From the NCBI GenBank assembly GCA_017302455.1, contig JAFLDO010000032.1, forward strand, positions 1-57,646: a DNA stretch of 57,646 bases, given 5' to 3'. The stretch is from Accumulibacter sp. Lineage in GTDB: Bacteria > Pseudomonadota > Gammaproteobacteria > Burkholderiales > Rhodocyclaceae. The first letter of the stretch is position 1; every line of letters starts with the position of its first letter. This document shows, in pieces, positions 28,492 through 37,345 of this stretch. The translations under genes and the position numbers were made by a program. Below the pieces are notes generated by a model, which made no database searches, was not told the DNA's origin, and was given only the letters and a program-made list of their open reading frames with translations.

Positions 28492-29748
28492 ATGGACATC
28501 GAGCAGTACATGCAAACCGTCGGCGAGCAGGCCCGCGCCGCGTCACGGCGCGTCGCACGCGCCGACAGCAATGCCAAGAACAGCGCGCTGCGGGCCATGG
28601 CGGCGGCAATCCGGCGCGAGGCAGACGTCCTCGTCGCGGCGAACCAGGACGATCTTGCGGCCGCGCGCGCGGCTGGCCTCGAACCGGCGCTGCTCGACCG
28701 TCTGACGCTGTCCGCGAAGGGCGTTGTGGCCATGGCCGAAGGTGTCGAGCAAGTCGCTGCGCTGGCCGATCCGGTCGGCGAAATCAGCGAACTGAAATTC
28801 CGGCCCAGTGGTATCCAGGTCGGCAGGATGCGCGTCCCGCTTGGCGTCATCGGCATCATCTACGAGGCGCGTCCCAACGTGACGGCCGACGCTGCTGCCC
28901 TGTGCCTCAAGTCCGGCAATGCCTCGATCCTGCGTGGTGGCTCCGAAGCGATCCGCAGCAACCAGGCGATCGCCGCGCTCGTCCAGGAGGGACTGGCCAG
29001 CGCCGGCCTGCCGGCCACCGCCGTGCAGGTGCTCGAGACCACCGACCGGGCCGCTGTCGGGCATTTGATCCGTATGCGCGAGCATGTCGATGTGATCGTG
29101 CCGCGCGGCGGCAAAGGACTGATCTCGCGTTTGCTCGCCGAGTGTCGCGTCCCGATGATTCAGCACCTTGATGGCAACTGCCACGTCTTCATCGACGCTG
29201 ATGCCGATCCCGAGAAGGCGCTGCACATTGTCGAGAATGCCAAGACGCAGCGTTACGGCACCTGCAACACCGCCGAGTCACTGCTCGTGGCGCGTTCGCT
29301 GGCAGGGCGCTTGCTGCTGCCCCTGGCGACGATGCTGATGCGCCAAGGCGTCGAGATTCGCGGCTGTCCCGAAACACTTGCCATCGTCCCGCAGGCGACG
29401 GCGGCGACCGAGGACGATTACGCTACCGAGTTCCTGGCGCCCATTATTTCCGTCAAGATTGTCGCCGGGCTCGACGAAGCGATCGCGCACATCAATCGCT
29501 ACGGGTCACACCACACCGACGCCATCGTCAGCGAGAACTACACCTCGGCAATGCGCTTCCTGCGTGAAGTCGACTCGGCTTCGGTAATGGTCAATGCCTC
29601 GACGCGCTTTGCCGATGGTTTCGAGTACGGTCTTGGTGCCGAGATCGGCATCTCGACCGACAAGATTCACGCTCGTGGTCCGGTCGGCCTGGAAGGACTG
29701 ACCAGCCAGAAATGGATCGTTCTCGGCAACGGCGAGGTGCGCAGCTAG
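28492..29748 (+). CDS. proA: Gamma-glutamyl phosphate reductase
   Basis: 418 residues. Reduces glutamyl-5-phosphate to the semialdehyde with NADPH in proline synthesis. [46 protein letters not shown], the catalytic cysteine region [16 protein letters not shown] and [37 protein letters not shown] are intact. ATG 28492 ([19 protein letters not shown]) lies behind an AGAGAAGG RBS and a good promoter. proB is not adjacent. Confidence 0.96.
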   Translation: MDIEQYMQTVGEQARAASRRVARADSNAKNSALRAMAAAIRREADVLVAANQDDLAAARAAGLEPALLDRLTLSAKGVVAMAEGVEQVAALADPVGEISELKFRPSGIQVGRMRVPLGVIGIIYEARPNVTADAAALCLKSGNASILRGGSEAIRSNQAIAALVQEGLASAGLPATAVQVLETTDRAAVGHLIRMREHVDVIVPRGGKGLISRLLAECRVPMIQHLDGNCHVFIDADADPEKALHIVENAKTQRYGTCNTAESLLVARSLAGRLLLPLATMLMRQGVEIRGCPETLAIVPQATAATEDDYATEFLAPIISVKIVAGLDEAIAHINRYGSHHTDAIVSENYTSAMRFLREVDSASVMVNASTRFADGFEYGLGAEIGISTDKIHARGPVGLEGLTSQKWIVLGNGEVRS

Positions 29749-29863
29749 CTGCCTTGCCGGCGGCGGCGCTGCTTGCCGTTTCGTTGCACACCTGCAGCGG
29801 CGGGCGGATGCCGCTGCGGTTTTCCCGGACCCGCCGAATGAAGCACCCCCTAAAGGAGACCGT

Positions 29864-30436
29864 ATGAAACATCTGCTGCTGGCGGCCGTTGCCGCCCTGT
29901 CCTTCAACCTGGCGGCCGCGGTCGAAGTTGCCGGCGTCAAGTTCGACGACAAGACCCGCGTCGGCAACGGCGACCTGGTCGCCAACGGCGCCGGTTTGCG
30001 CAAGAAACTGGTCATAAAGGTCTATGCGATGGCCCTCTACCTGCCCGAGAAGCGAGGCGATGCCGAAGCCGTGCTGGCCGCCAAGGGGGCGAAGCGGATT
30101 TCGATCAGCCTGCTGCGCGACCTTACTGCCAAGCAGTTCGTCGAGGCGCTCGAAGAAGGCATGGCCAACAACCACACGGAGGCCGAGATGGCTGGGCTCA
30201 AGGACCGCCTGAAGCAGTTTTCGGACACCCTGCTGGCGATTGTTGAAGCCAAGTCGGGGACGACCGTCGTCATCGACTGGCTGCCGGAGACTGGCACGCG
30301 CCTGACCGTGAACGGGCAGGTGAAGGGCAAGGACATCGCTGGCGAAGACTTCTACAAGGCGCTGCTGAAGATCTGGCTGGGCAACAAGCCGGTGCAGGAT
30401 GACCTTAAGCAGGCGCTGCTCGGCAAGGCCTCCTGA
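29864..30436 (+). CDS. Chalcone-isomerase-fold periplasmic protein
   Basis: 190 residues. Signal peptide MKHLLLAAVAALSFNLAAA, then VEVAGVKFDDKTRVGNGDLVANGAGLRKKLVIKVYAMALYLPEKR, the characteristic start of the chalcone_isomerase-like family in bacteria, and a conserved TGTRLTVNGQVKGKDIAGEDFYKALLKIWLGNKPVQDDLKQALLG end. These proteins bind fatty-acid-like ligands; the bacterial role is unknown and no chalcone isomerisation is implied. AAAGGAGACC gives a strong RBS. 9 bases before ogt. Confidence 0.85.
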   Translation: MKHLLLAAVAALSFNLAAAVEVAGVKFDDKTRVGNGDLVANGAGLRKKLVIKVYAMALYLPEKRGDAEAVLAAKGAKRISISLLRDLTAKQFVEALEEGMANNHTEAEMAGLKDRLKQFSDTLLAIVEAKSGTTVVIDWLPETGTRLTVNGQVKGKDIAGEDFYKALLKIWLGNKPVQDDLKQALLGKAS

Positions 30437-30445
30437 GCGACGGCG

Positions 30446-30925
30446 GTGAGCACGCACGCCGCGCCCGAGTACCAGGCCGTGGTCGCCGCTCCCGGCTTTT
30501 GCCTCGGCGTGCGCTGCGACGAGTGGGAGATCCACGGCATCAGCTTTCTCCCGGCAGTGGCGGAAGTCGCCCCGGCGAATCCTCTGGCTGCCGAGGCTGC
30601 TCGCCAGCTCACCGCTTACCTGGTCGATGCCGACTACACTTTCCTCTTGCCGCTGCGCGCGGCCGGGACAGTGTTTCAGCGCCGTGTCTGGCAGCAGATC
30701 GCGGCCATCCCGACGCACCAGACGCGCACTTACGGCGAAGTGGCCCGGGCGTTGGACAATGCGCCACGCGCCGTCGGCCAGGCCTGTGGTGCCAATCCGT
30801 ATCCGGTCGTCGTTCCCTGCCATCGCGTGCTGGCAAGTGGTGGCGGCCTTGGCGGCTTTGCCCGCCAGCGCGGCGGTTTCCTGCTCGACATCAAGCGCTG
30901 GCTGCTGACGCATGAAGGCTGCTGA
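30446..30925 (+). CDS. ogt: Methylated-DNA--protein-cysteine methyltransferase (Ogt type)
   Basis: 159 residues from GTG 30446. Suicide repair of O6-alkylguanine. The acceptor Cys125 lies in VVVPCHRVLASGG, and FQRRVWQQIAAIPTHQTRTYGEVAR forms the DNA-binding helix-turn-helix with the NAPRAVGQACGANPYP recognition segment. No AraC/Ada domain, so a constitutive Ogt. The end overlaps xerD by 14 bases. Confidence 0.9.
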   Translation: MSTHAAPEYQAVVAAPGFCLGVRCDEWEIHGISFLPAVAEVAPANPLAAEAARQLTAYLVDADYTFLLPLRAAGTVFQRRVWQQIAAIPTHQTRTYGEVARALDNAPRAVGQACGANPYPVVVPCHRVLASGGGLGGFARQRGGFLLDIKRWLLTHEGC

Positions 30926-31826
30926 GGCGGATCCCGCCGATCTGGCCGAGATCGACGCCTTCTGCGACACGCTCTGGCTCGAGGACGGGCTGGCCAAGGC
31001 GTCACTGAGCAGCTACCGCAGCGACCTCGGGCAACTTGCGGGCTGGCTCGCCGAACAGCGGCTCGGCTCCCTGTGCGGCATCGACGAAGCGACGCTGCTG
31101 CGTTTTGTCGCCACGCTCGCGCAGACACTGCGCGCCTCCTCACAGGCCCGCTACCTGTCGACGCTGCGCCGCTTCTATCGTCATCAAGTGGCGCACGGCC
31201 GGCGGAGCAGCGATCCGACGCTGCGCATCGCCATGCCGGTGAAGCCGTCGCGCTTGCCGAAAGTTCTTTCCGAGTTGCAGGTCGAGCGCCTGCTCGGCGC
31301 GCCGCCGAGCGAGACACCGCTTGGCCAGCGCGATCGGGCGATGCTCGAAACTCTCTATGCGACCGGCCTGCGCGTTTCCGAACTGGTGGGCCTCAAACTG
31401 CACGAGGTCAGTCTCGACATGGGCGTCGTGCGTGTTTTCGGCAAGGGTGCCAAGGAGCGACTTGTCCCGCTGGGCGAGGAGGCGCGCGACTGGCTGCGTC
31501 GCCATCTCGCCGACGGGCGGCTGGCGCTGCTCGCGGGACGCCAGTCCGACGACGTCTTCGTCACCGCGCGCGGCGCGGCGATGACTCGGCAGGCTTTCTG
31601 GCAACTGATCAAGCGTTACGCGCTGCAGGCCGGGATGGATCCGGCCCGCCTGTCACCGCACGTGCTGCGCCACGCCTTCGCCACGCACCTGCTGAACCAC
31701 GGTGCCGATCTGCGCGTCGTGCAACTCCTGCTCGGTCACTCGGACATCTCGACGACGCAGATCTACACGCACGTCGCCCGCGAACGGCTCAAGATTCTGC
31801 ACGCCCAGCACCACCCGCGTGGTTGA
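30912..31826 (+). CDS. xerD: Site-specific tyrosine recombinase XerD
   Basis: 304 residues. N-terminal SAM-like core-binding domain (DAFCDTLWLEDGLAKASLSSYRSDL) and catalytic domain with R154 (ATGLRVSEL), K178 (FGKGAKERLVPL), H250-x2-R253 (SPHVLRHAF), H276 (LLGHSDIS) and nucleophile Y285 (TQIYTHV). It resolves chromosome dimers at dif with XerC. The order ogt-xerD with overlapping ends is typical of related betaproteobacteria; it is not part of an integron or phage here. Confidence 0.94.
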   Translation: MKAAEADPADLAEIDAFCDTLWLEDGLAKASLSSYRSDLGQLAGWLAEQRLGSLCGIDEATLLRFVATLAQTLRASSQARYLSTLRRFYRHQVAHGRRSSDPTLRIAMPVKPSRLPKVLSELQVERLLGAPPSETPLGQRDRAMLETLYATGLRVSELVGLKLHEVSLDMGVVRVFGKGAKERLVPLGEEARDWLRRHLADGRLALLAGRQSDDVFVTARGAAMTRQAFWQLIKRYALQAGMDPARLSPHVLRHAFATHLLNHGADLRVVQLLLGHSDISTTQIYTHVARERLKILHAQHHPRG

Positions 31827-31860
31827 TCGGCGCGCTCGCGGCAGCGCCATCATGGCCGCC

Positions 31861-32418
31861 TCAGCGGTTGATGAAACGCAGCACGGCGGCGGCCCCGGGC
31901 TCGACGTCGATCAACGTCACGCTGCCGAAGTCGAGCGCCAATTGGCTCCACTCGTCGACCGGCAGTTGCAGCCAGTGGCCGAGTGCAGCGCGGATGGCAC
32001 CGGCGTGGCTGACGAGCGCGACGCTGGTCGCGCGCAGCTCGGCGACGCAATCGCTGAAGCAATCGATGACGCGCGCCTGCAGCATCGCCGCCGATTCGCC
32101 GCTCGGCGGCGAGAAGTGCAGCACGTCGGCGGCCCAGGCGTCGAGCAGCGCCCGCTCGACCTGGTCCCAGCCTCTGCCCTCCCATTCACCGAAGTCGATC
32201 TCCATCAGGCGCCGATCGAACAGCGGGTGCGCGTGCAAGGCCTCGGCGAGGCAGCGGCTACGGCGCAGCGGACTGGCAACCACCGGCGTGCCGGCCGGCA
32301 ACAGTGCGCGCAGGCGGTCGGCAGTCGGCTGCGGGTCTTCGGCCTCGACGTCGAGTTGCCCGTAGCAGATGCCCGCGCCGACCAGTGGTCGCGGATGGCG
32401 AATCAGGAAAACCTGCAC
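31861..32418 (-). CDS. cobC: Histidine phosphatase, alpha-ribazole-phosphatase type
   Basis: 185 residues of the phosphoglycerate-mutase fold: MQVFLIRHPRP (catalytic His in RHP), ASPLRRSRCLAEAL, LMEIDFGEWEGRGWDQV and SHAGAIRAAL (second His). It overlaps the cobS end by 16 bases, which supports removal of the phosphate from alpha-ribazole-5-phosphate or adenosylcobalamin phosphate in the nucleotide-loop pathway. The RHP variant in place of RHG is common in CobC-like proteins. Convergent with xerD. Confidence 0.85.
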   Translation of the reverse strand: MQVFLIRHPRPLVGAGICYGQLDVEAEDPQPTADRLRALLPAGTPVVASPLRRSRCLAEALHAHPLFDRRLMEIDFGEWEGRGWDQVERALLDAWAADVLHFSPPSGESAAMLQARVIDCFSDCVAELRATSVALVSHAGAIRAALGHWLQLPVDEWSQLALDFGSVTLIDVEPGAAAVLRFINR

Positions 32419-33155
32419 AGCAACCCGCAGTAGAAGGCAACTTCCGAGAGCTGCTGCGTGGCGCCGAGGCAGTCGCCGGTGTAGCCGCCGATCCGGCGCC
32501 CGAACAGGCGTGCCAGCCAGAGAGTCGCCAGTGCCGCGAACAGGCAGCCGAGCAGCGCTTCGGTTGCCGGCAGCAGAAGCAGCGGCAGAACGGCCGTGAC
32601 CCCGGCGAAGAGGAGTTCGCCCCAGCCGATGCGCGTCGCCAGAGGCTTCGACTTTCCCTCGTCACGCACATAGGCCAGGCCACGCAGCAGCGTGGTTGCG
32701 GCAAAGCGGGAGATGGTGTGGCCGGCAAGCAGGGCGGCAGCGACTACCGCTGGATCGAGTTCGATCAGCGCGCAGAACCTGGCGAGCAGCAGGATGACGA
32801 GCGCGATGGCGCCGAAACTGCCGATGCGTGAATCCTTCATGATCGCCAGGATCTGGGCTTTCTCCCAGCCACCGCCGAAGCCATCGACCATGTCGCTCCA
32901 GCCGTCTTCGTGAAACGCTCCGGTGACGTAGAGGGCGCTGCTCATCGACGCGAGCACCGCCAGCGTCGTCGGCCAGACCTGCGCAGTGAGGACGAAGACC
33001 AGCGCGGCGATGGCGCCGACGAGCAGCCCAACCGCCGGGAAGTAGCGTGCTGCCCGGTTTAGCGCCTCGCTGCTGTGGCCGACCCAGGCCGGTACCGGCA
33101 GCCGCGTGAAGAAGCGAATGGCGCCGAAGAAGTATTCGATCTCGCGCCTAAGCAT
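32403..33155 (-). CDS. cobS: Adenosylcobinamide-GDP ribazoletransferase (cobalamin synthase)
   Basis: 250-residue membrane enzyme. FFGAIRFFTRLPVP start, ALYVTGAFHEDGWSDMVDGFGGGWEKAQILAIMKDSRIGSFGAIAL (metal-binding acidic residues), several membrane helices and GYTGDCLGATQQLSEVAFYC. It joins AdoCbi-GDP with alpha-ribazole phosphate, the last step before cobC. Upstream on its own strand is a 9-bp stem (33178-33222, GGCAGCCCG/CGGGCTGCC), which may be a leader structure. Confidence 0.94.
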   Translation of the reverse strand: MLRREIEYFFGAIRFFTRLPVPAWVGHSSEALNRAARYFPAVGLLVGAIAALVFVLTAQVWPTTLAVLASMSSALYVTGAFHEDGWSDMVDGFGGGWEKAQILAIMKDSRIGSFGAIALVILLLARFCALIELDPAVVAAALLAGHTISRFAATTLLRGLAYVRDEGKSKPLATRIGWGELLFAGVTAVLPLLLLPATEALLGCLFAALATLWLARLFGRRIGGYTGDCLGATQQLSEVAFYCGLLCRFS

Positions 33156-33228
33156 CGGCTGCTGCCTTTCTGGAAGGGGCAGCCCGCAGTGGCCGACGAT
33201 GACTCGAGGGATACGGGCTGCCAGCGGA

Positions 33229-33305
33229 GGTTCCTGTCGGTGCCGTCAACGTTGTCGGGAGGGAACACGTCTCGGGGCGCTGCCCTTTCGCTGCAGGCAT
33301 CTGTT
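33229..33305 (+). ncRNA. Possible truncated cobalamin riboswitch (5-prime half)
   Basis: On the + strand GGTTCC, TGTCGGTGCCGTCAACG, CGGGAGGGAAC and GGGGCGCTGCCC follow in the order expected of the 5-prime half of a cobalamin riboswitch, with GTTCC (33230-33234) able to pair with GGAAC (33262-33266). The downstream conserved parts (GCCACTG and the B12 box) are missing; restriction-modification genes follow instead. The element points away from cobS. Recognition is by eye only. Confidence 0.3.
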
Positions 33306-33438
33306 TGGCTTGTTGATGAGAAGTCGCGATGGTATCGCGATATGTGGGCTGGGAGCCATCGTCGGCCCTGGCCAACAAAGGCTTGGCGATAGCGCTACCG
33401 ACCGGTTAGGATCCCCGGAGTATTCCTCGAAAGCGACG

Positions 33439-34026
33439 ATGGGCATTGATCTGCTCCCCGATTTTCTGCGCCAGAACTACGAAGTTCACGAATGGAAACA
33501 CGCCTGCGCTATCCTCAAGCAGGATTTTCCCAAGGAGTGGGATGAGATCGTGGGGACGCTCACCACATTCCGCTTTCGCCGCAGTTGGATTACGGTGGGC
33601 GGGGGGCGAAAGTCGAAGGTTTCGGAAGCCATAGACAGCGAGCTGTACAGGCTGGGATGGGAGGAGAAGCAGTTCGAAACGGAGATCGTGATCGACAAAT
33701 CCCATACGGCAACGCCGACGCACCAAGTGGACTGTTTCAAGAATCGTGTTGCTCTGGAGATCGAATGGAACAACAAAGACCCATTTTTCGATCGAGATCT
33801 GAACAACTTTCGCCTGCTGTTTGAACTGCGAGCAGTCTCTGTTGGAGTGATAATTACGCGTTGCGACGCCCTTCAGGAGATCTTCAAGGAAATTAAGCGT
33901 GGGTCGAGTTATGGTGCCTCCACGACGCATATGAGCAAATTGCTGCCGCGGATAGCGGGCGGAGGTGGGGGCGGTTGCCCGATCCTCGTTTTTGGGATCA
34001 GCAAGTCCCTTTATCTTGAAGATTAA
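33439..34026 (+). CDS. BglII/BstYI-family type II restriction endonuclease
   Basis: 195 residues starting MGIDLLPDFLRQNYEVHEWKH; the frame is open upstream without homology. The core THQVDCFKNRVALEIEWNNKDPFFDRDLNNFRLLFELRAVSVGVIITR resembles the BglII-type catalytic region (Asp, then ExE) and the following ITRC...IFKEIKRGSSYGASTTHMSKLLPRI segment is typical of that family, which cuts within GATC-cored sites. The codon use and composition are clearly more AT-rich than in the neighbours, indicating transfer. The methyltransferase follows 5 bases later. The exact site is not predictable here. Confidence 0.78.
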   Translation: MGIDLLPDFLRQNYEVHEWKHACAILKQDFPKEWDEIVGTLTTFRFRRSWITVGGGRKSKVSEAIDSELYRLGWEEKQFETEIVIDKSHTATPTHQVDCFKNRVALEIEWNNKDPFFDRDLNNFRLLFELRAVSVGVIITRCDALQEIFKEIKRGSSYGASTTHMSKLLPRIAGGGGGGCPILVFGISKSLYLED

Positions 34027-34031
34027 CAGTG

Positions 34032-34694
34032 ATGACCAAGCACTTCCCCGAAGCGGGCACCGACCTGCTGCAGCGAGTCGGCGAGCGAAAATTCCACACC
34101 GTTCTCGCCGATCCGCCGTGGCAGTTCCAGAACCGCACCGGCAAGATGGCGCCCGAGCACAAGCGCCTGAATCGCTACGCGACGATGACACTCGACGACA
34201 TTCTGGCGCTGCCGGTGGCCGCGATCGTCGAAGATACCGCACACCTCTACCTGTGGGTACCCAACGCGCTCCTGCCCGAAGGCCTGCGGGTGCTGGTGGC
34301 CTGGGGCTTCGAATACAAGAGCAACATCGTCTGGCACAAGATCCGCAAGGATGGCGGTCCGGACGGGCGCGGCGTCGGCTTCTATTTCCGCAACACCACC
34401 GAGTTGATCCTCTTCGGCGTGCGCGGCAGGAACGCGCGCACACTCGCGCCCGGCCGGCGCCAGGTCAATATCATCAAGAGCCGCAAGCGCGAGCACTCGC
34501 GCAAGCCGGACGAAGCCTACGAGCTGATCGAAGCGTGCTCACCCGGCCCCTTCCTGGAAATGTTCGCCCGCGGATCGCGCGCCGGTTGGAGTACCTGGGG
34601 CCAACAGGCCGACGCGTACTCGCCCGACTGGCCAACCTACGCCCATCACTCGCAGGCCGAAGGCGAAGCCGACGGCCTGCCGGCGAAGGGCTGA
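34032..34694 (+). CDS. MT-A70 family DNA N6-adenine methyltransferase
   Basis: 220 residues. DPPW catalytic motif at 27-30 (FHTVLADPPWQFQNRTGKM), then TLDDILALPV, LYLWVPNALLPEGLRVLVAWGFEYKSNIVWHKI and the SAM-side VRGRNARTL...KPDEAYELIEACSPGPFLEMFARG. MT-A70 enzymes make m6A; pairing with the endonuclease 5 bases upstream defines a complete type II R-M module. ATG 34032 is preferred to GTG 34029. The last 156 bases overlap the antisense tail of the FG-GAP gene. Confidence 0.88.
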   Translation: MTKHFPEAGTDLLQRVGERKFHTVLADPPWQFQNRTGKMAPEHKRLNRYATMTLDDILALPVAAIVEDTAHLYLWVPNALLPEGLRVLVAWGFEYKSNIVWHKIRKDGGPDGRGVGFYFRNTTELILFGVRGRNARTLAPGRRQVNIIKSRKREHSRKPDEAYELIEACSPGPFLEMFARGSRAGWSTWGQQADAYSPDWPTYAHHSQAEGEADGLPAKG

Positions 34695-36218
34695 TCGCAG
34701 CCCGTTCGCCGCTCTCCCCGAAGTTTGCTTCCCTGCCCTGGCGCGAACCCAGGCCAGCAGGCCGAGCATGGCCGCGAAGAGGGGTAGGCTGGCGGGTTCC
34801 GGAAGTGGCGCCTCGCCCGGCAGGTACTGGTTCAGGCGGAAGTCGTTGAGGCCGACGACCAGCCAGTTCGGCTGCTCGTCGGTTGGGATCGTGCCGTCCT
34901 GCAGGACATTGGTGATGTGATAGGTGTGCTCGTTCCAAACGTCGCGCGTGTCTACCCAGTTCGCGTCGTCGCCCCAGAGATAGACGCCGCGTTGGCTTCC
35001 GAAGCCGCAGTTGTTGTTGGCGACTCCGAGGATCTCGGCGTGCCCGTCGGCATCGACGTCCGCGACGAGCGGATACTCGTACCAGGTGCACGAACTCTTG
35101 GGGGTCTTGAAGCGCAGGCTGCCGTTGCTACCGTCCAATACCCACAGATAAAGCTCGTCGCCATAGACGACTTCGGCGGCGCCGTCGCGGTCGAAATCGA
35201 AGACCGAGGAGCCGGTGCGATTCGAACTGCTATCCTGGACCACCGTTTGCCACTTCACCGTGCCGTCGGTTTCGAAGACGACATAGCGCGAAGCGCCGGC
35301 GACACCGATCTCCGGCTTGCCGTCACCATCGAAATCGGCAATTGTCGGGGCGCCGCCATAACCTCCGCCCGGGATGGCCACCGGGCCCCACTTGACGGTC
35401 ATGTCGTGGTTCAGGAGCCACACCTTGCCATCGGCGACGAGGACGATCTCGGCCTGCGGCGTGCCGTCAAAGTTGGCCACGGCATTGTAGCCGTTGGGCA
35501 GGCTCACATTCTGGGCCTGGATGGTTCCGTCGGCCTTGTACACGGTGTTTCCGGCCACCACGTCCGGCTTGCCGTCGAGATTGACGTCCGACACCAGCGA
35601 CAGCGGGCCGACGTTGCCGCCGGACGCCGAGCCCGCTGTGCCGGTCCACAGCAGCGTTCCGTCGTTCCTGAGCACCTGCCGCCCAATGATGATCTCGGGC
35701 TTGCCGTCCTTGTTGAGATCCGCGATCGCCGGTGCGCCCCAGTAGATCCCCTCCAGGATGCCGCTGCGCCACTTGAACGAGCCGTCGTTGTTGAAAGCGA
35801 TCAGTCGCTGTCCCGAGCTGTCGACGGCAATGATGTCGGGCTTCTTGTCGCCATCGATGTCGCCAGTGGCGACCGATGCCGCGGTATTGATGCGCAGCGA
35901 CGGATCGGCGACGGTAAACAATTCTGTTCCATTCGTCCCATTCAGGGCACGCAACACGCCCACTTCGACAAGACCGCCACCTGTCGACGCCGTCGAACCG
36001 AACACCACGTCCGGCTTGCCATCCCCGTTCATGTCCATCACCGATGGTGTTCCCATCACGTTCAGCGAACCCGGCTCCACCGCGCTCGAGGTCCAGGACC
36101 ATTCCAGCGTGGGGGACAGCGGACCGGCCCCGACAGGCAGGGCGAGTGTTGCAAACGGGATGGCGAGAAAGAGACTGTGGACTGGGTTGACGCGCCTGGC
36201 AGGCGGTTGCGGCTTCAC
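34539..36218 (-). CDS. FG-GAP/VCBS-repeat PEP-CTERM exported protein
   Basis: 559 residues from GTG (complement of 36216-36218) behind GAGGAG at 36226-36231. Signal peptide with LFLAIPFATLALPVGAGP. At least six FG-GAP-type units carry Asp-rich calcium loops: MDMNGDGKPDVVFG, GDIDGDKKPDIIAVD, ADLNKDGKPEIIIG, SDVNLDGKPDVVAG, ADFDGDGKPEIGVAG, FDFDRDGAAEVVYG and VADVDADGHAEILG. It is thus a likely extracellular beta-propeller. PLPEPASLPLFAAMLGLLAWVRAR is a PEP-CTERM signal, but about 57 residues of Arg/Gly-rich sequence follow it instead of a stop, and the frame ends antisense within the methyltransferase gene. Confidence 0.82.
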   Translation of the reverse strand: MKPQPPARRVNPVHSLFLAIPFATLALPVGAGPLSPTLEWSWTSSAVEPGSLNVMGTPSVMDMNGDGKPDVVFGSTASTGGGLVEVGVLRALNGTNGTELFTVADPSLRINTAASVATGDIDGDKKPDIIAVDSSGQRLIAFNNDGSFKWRSGILEGIYWGAPAIADLNKDGKPEIIIGRQVLRNDGTLLWTGTAGSASGGNVGPLSLVSDVNLDGKPDVVAGNTVYKADGTIQAQNVSLPNGYNAVANFDGTPQAEIVLVADGKVWLLNHDMTVKWGPVAIPGGGYGGAPTIADFDGDGKPEIGVAGASRYVVFETDGTVKWQTVVQDSSSNRTGSSVFDFDRDGAAEVVYGDELYLWVLDGSNGSLRFKTPKSSCTWYEYPLVADVDADGHAEILGVANNNCGFGSQRGVYLWGDDANWVDTRDVWNEHTYHITNVLQDGTIPTDEQPNWLVVGLNDFRLNQYLPGEAPLPEPASLPLFAAMLGLLAWVRARAGKQTSGRAANGLRSALRRQAVGFAFGLRVMGVGWPVGRVRVGLLAPGTPTGARSAGEHFQEGAG

Positions 36219-36286
36219 GGAATATCTCCTCAGGAAGAAGGTTGGAGGACTTGGCGGGCGCAGGAAGTTGCCCCAGCGGGAGGGCA

Positions 36287-36302
36287 AGCATGGAGTATGC
36301 CG
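36287..36302 (-). promoter_or_regulatory. Candidate sigma-54 promoter for the FG-GAP PEP-CTERM gene
   Basis: On the minus strand CGGCATACTCCATGCT keeps GGCA...TGCT with GG-N10-GC spacing but differs from consensus at four of the defined positions. It would place the start about 57 bases before GTG 36218. Confidence 0.4.
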
Positions 36303-36379
36303 GGACCAACGCACCGGCAATTAAATCAGTGCCGTGAGTCAGCAGCGCAGCACTCGCTGCAGGTTCTCCGGCACCCGGC

Positions 36380-36396
36380 TGTCAAATTTTCCGACA
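36380..36396. promoter_or_regulatory. TGT-N11-ACA dyad upstream of the FG-GAP gene
   Basis: TGTCAAATTTTCCGACA, with TGTC/GACA arms, about 85 bases upstream of the candidate sigma-54 promoter. It parallels TGTCGATAAATCTTACA before the PEP-CTERM gene at 17755. Confidence 0.45.
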
Positions 36397-36925
36397 GATC
36401 TCTGGCCGGCCGGGCGGCGGCCCGACGGCGCCCCAGGTCAACCGGCGGGATCGTCACGAGCAGAGCCTCGCCGGCGGCGCTGTACCGGTGCCAATAGACG
36501 TGAATAGCGGCAAACCGGCACGCCACCGCATCGATCCATCCACTCCGAGAGGGGGCAACCGCTGCGGCCGGGGGCTGCCGACCTATTGCATTCGCGTTTC
36601 CTTACACCCCTCGTCCCGAAGAGGGCCAGGTAAGCACATCAATTATTGAAAGATTTGCAGAAGTTGCCTGTCCATGGGTGTCGAGTCTCTTTACACGCGC
36701 CACGTTCCCAGGCACATGAGTGCTTCGCGTGTGAGTGTAAACCGAGGATCGGAAGAAGGGTTTTTGGTGTGGGCGCAAGACTTGCTGAGATTTCCTGGCG
36801 AGGCCCGCGGGAGGACGTCACTAGCGCGGCGGGTGGCTGCAACGAGAGGCAGGTACCCGCTGCAACCATTGCCGTGATGGACCGCGGTCGGCGTCTCTTC
36901 GTGCGCGACAGCCGCCGCCGGTGCC

Positions 36926-37237
36926 TCAGGACGGTTGCGGGCCGTCGTACCCCTCGATGATGACCAGATCGATGCTTGACGCCGCCAGCCTGAGCTGCAG
37001 TGCCGCCTGATACTCGGGAGACTGCCGGCAGTCGAGCGCCGCCTGGTACGAGGGGAACTCGATGACGACGTTGCGGGCACGGCAGGAACCTTCCGGATTC
37101 TCGAAGCGACCGGCGCGGACCAGGAACCTTGCGCCAAACGTCTTGAACGGCCCGGCATTGGCCGCGACATACGCCTTGTATTGCTCCGCATCGGTGACAT
37201 CGACGCGGGCGATCCAGTATCCCTTGGGCATTTTCAT
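36926..37237 (-). CDS. DUF1330 domain protein
   Basis: 103 residues, MKMPKGYWIARVDVTDAEQYKAYVAANAGPFKTFGARFLVRAGRFE then VVIEFPSYQAALDCRQSPEYQAALQLR, the dimeric alpha/beta-barrel (ferredoxin-like) DUF1330 fold. Function is unknown in general; often near oxidative or detoxification genes. RBS AGGAG lies upstream on its strand. It is in the same orientation as the AraC regulator 108 bases upstream of it. Confidence 0.9.
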   Translation of the reverse strand: MKMPKGYWIARVDVTDAEQYKAYVAANAGPFKTFGARFLVRAGRFENPEGSCRARNVVIEFPSYQAALDCRQSPEYQAALQLRLAASSIDLVIIEGYDGPQPS

Positions 37238-37345
37238 CTCCTGTAAGCCGTGGGCTGGCAGAAACGTGCAGGAACTCGCCTCGGGCCGAGTGACGGAATC
37301 GTTCGACTGTCACCCGGGGTCATCGTGGCTCCTGCCGGAAGCCGG

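Larger units (their letters stand above)
36219..36925. other. 707-base stretch without a convincing gene
   Basis: It contains the upstream control region of the FG-GAP gene (entries at 36287-36302 and 36380-36396). The short open frames here (for example 36326-36526 minus and 36674-36877 plus) have no recognisable product and no good RBS. I see no RNA gene or mobile element. Confidence 0.5.

Noticed and set aside
30912-31826. XerD-like gene as phage or integron integrase
   Set aside because: Sequence, ogt overlap and lack of phage or attC features fit chromosomal XerD.
33156-33240. Cobalamin riboswitch on the minus strand controlling cobS
   Set aside because: A GCCACTG-like string and a 9-bp stem are present, but no B12 box or correct order of conserved blocks on that strand.
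36316-36333. GGCAC...TTGC on the minus strand as a sigma-54 promoter
   Set aside because: The GG to GC spacing is 13 bases instead of 10.
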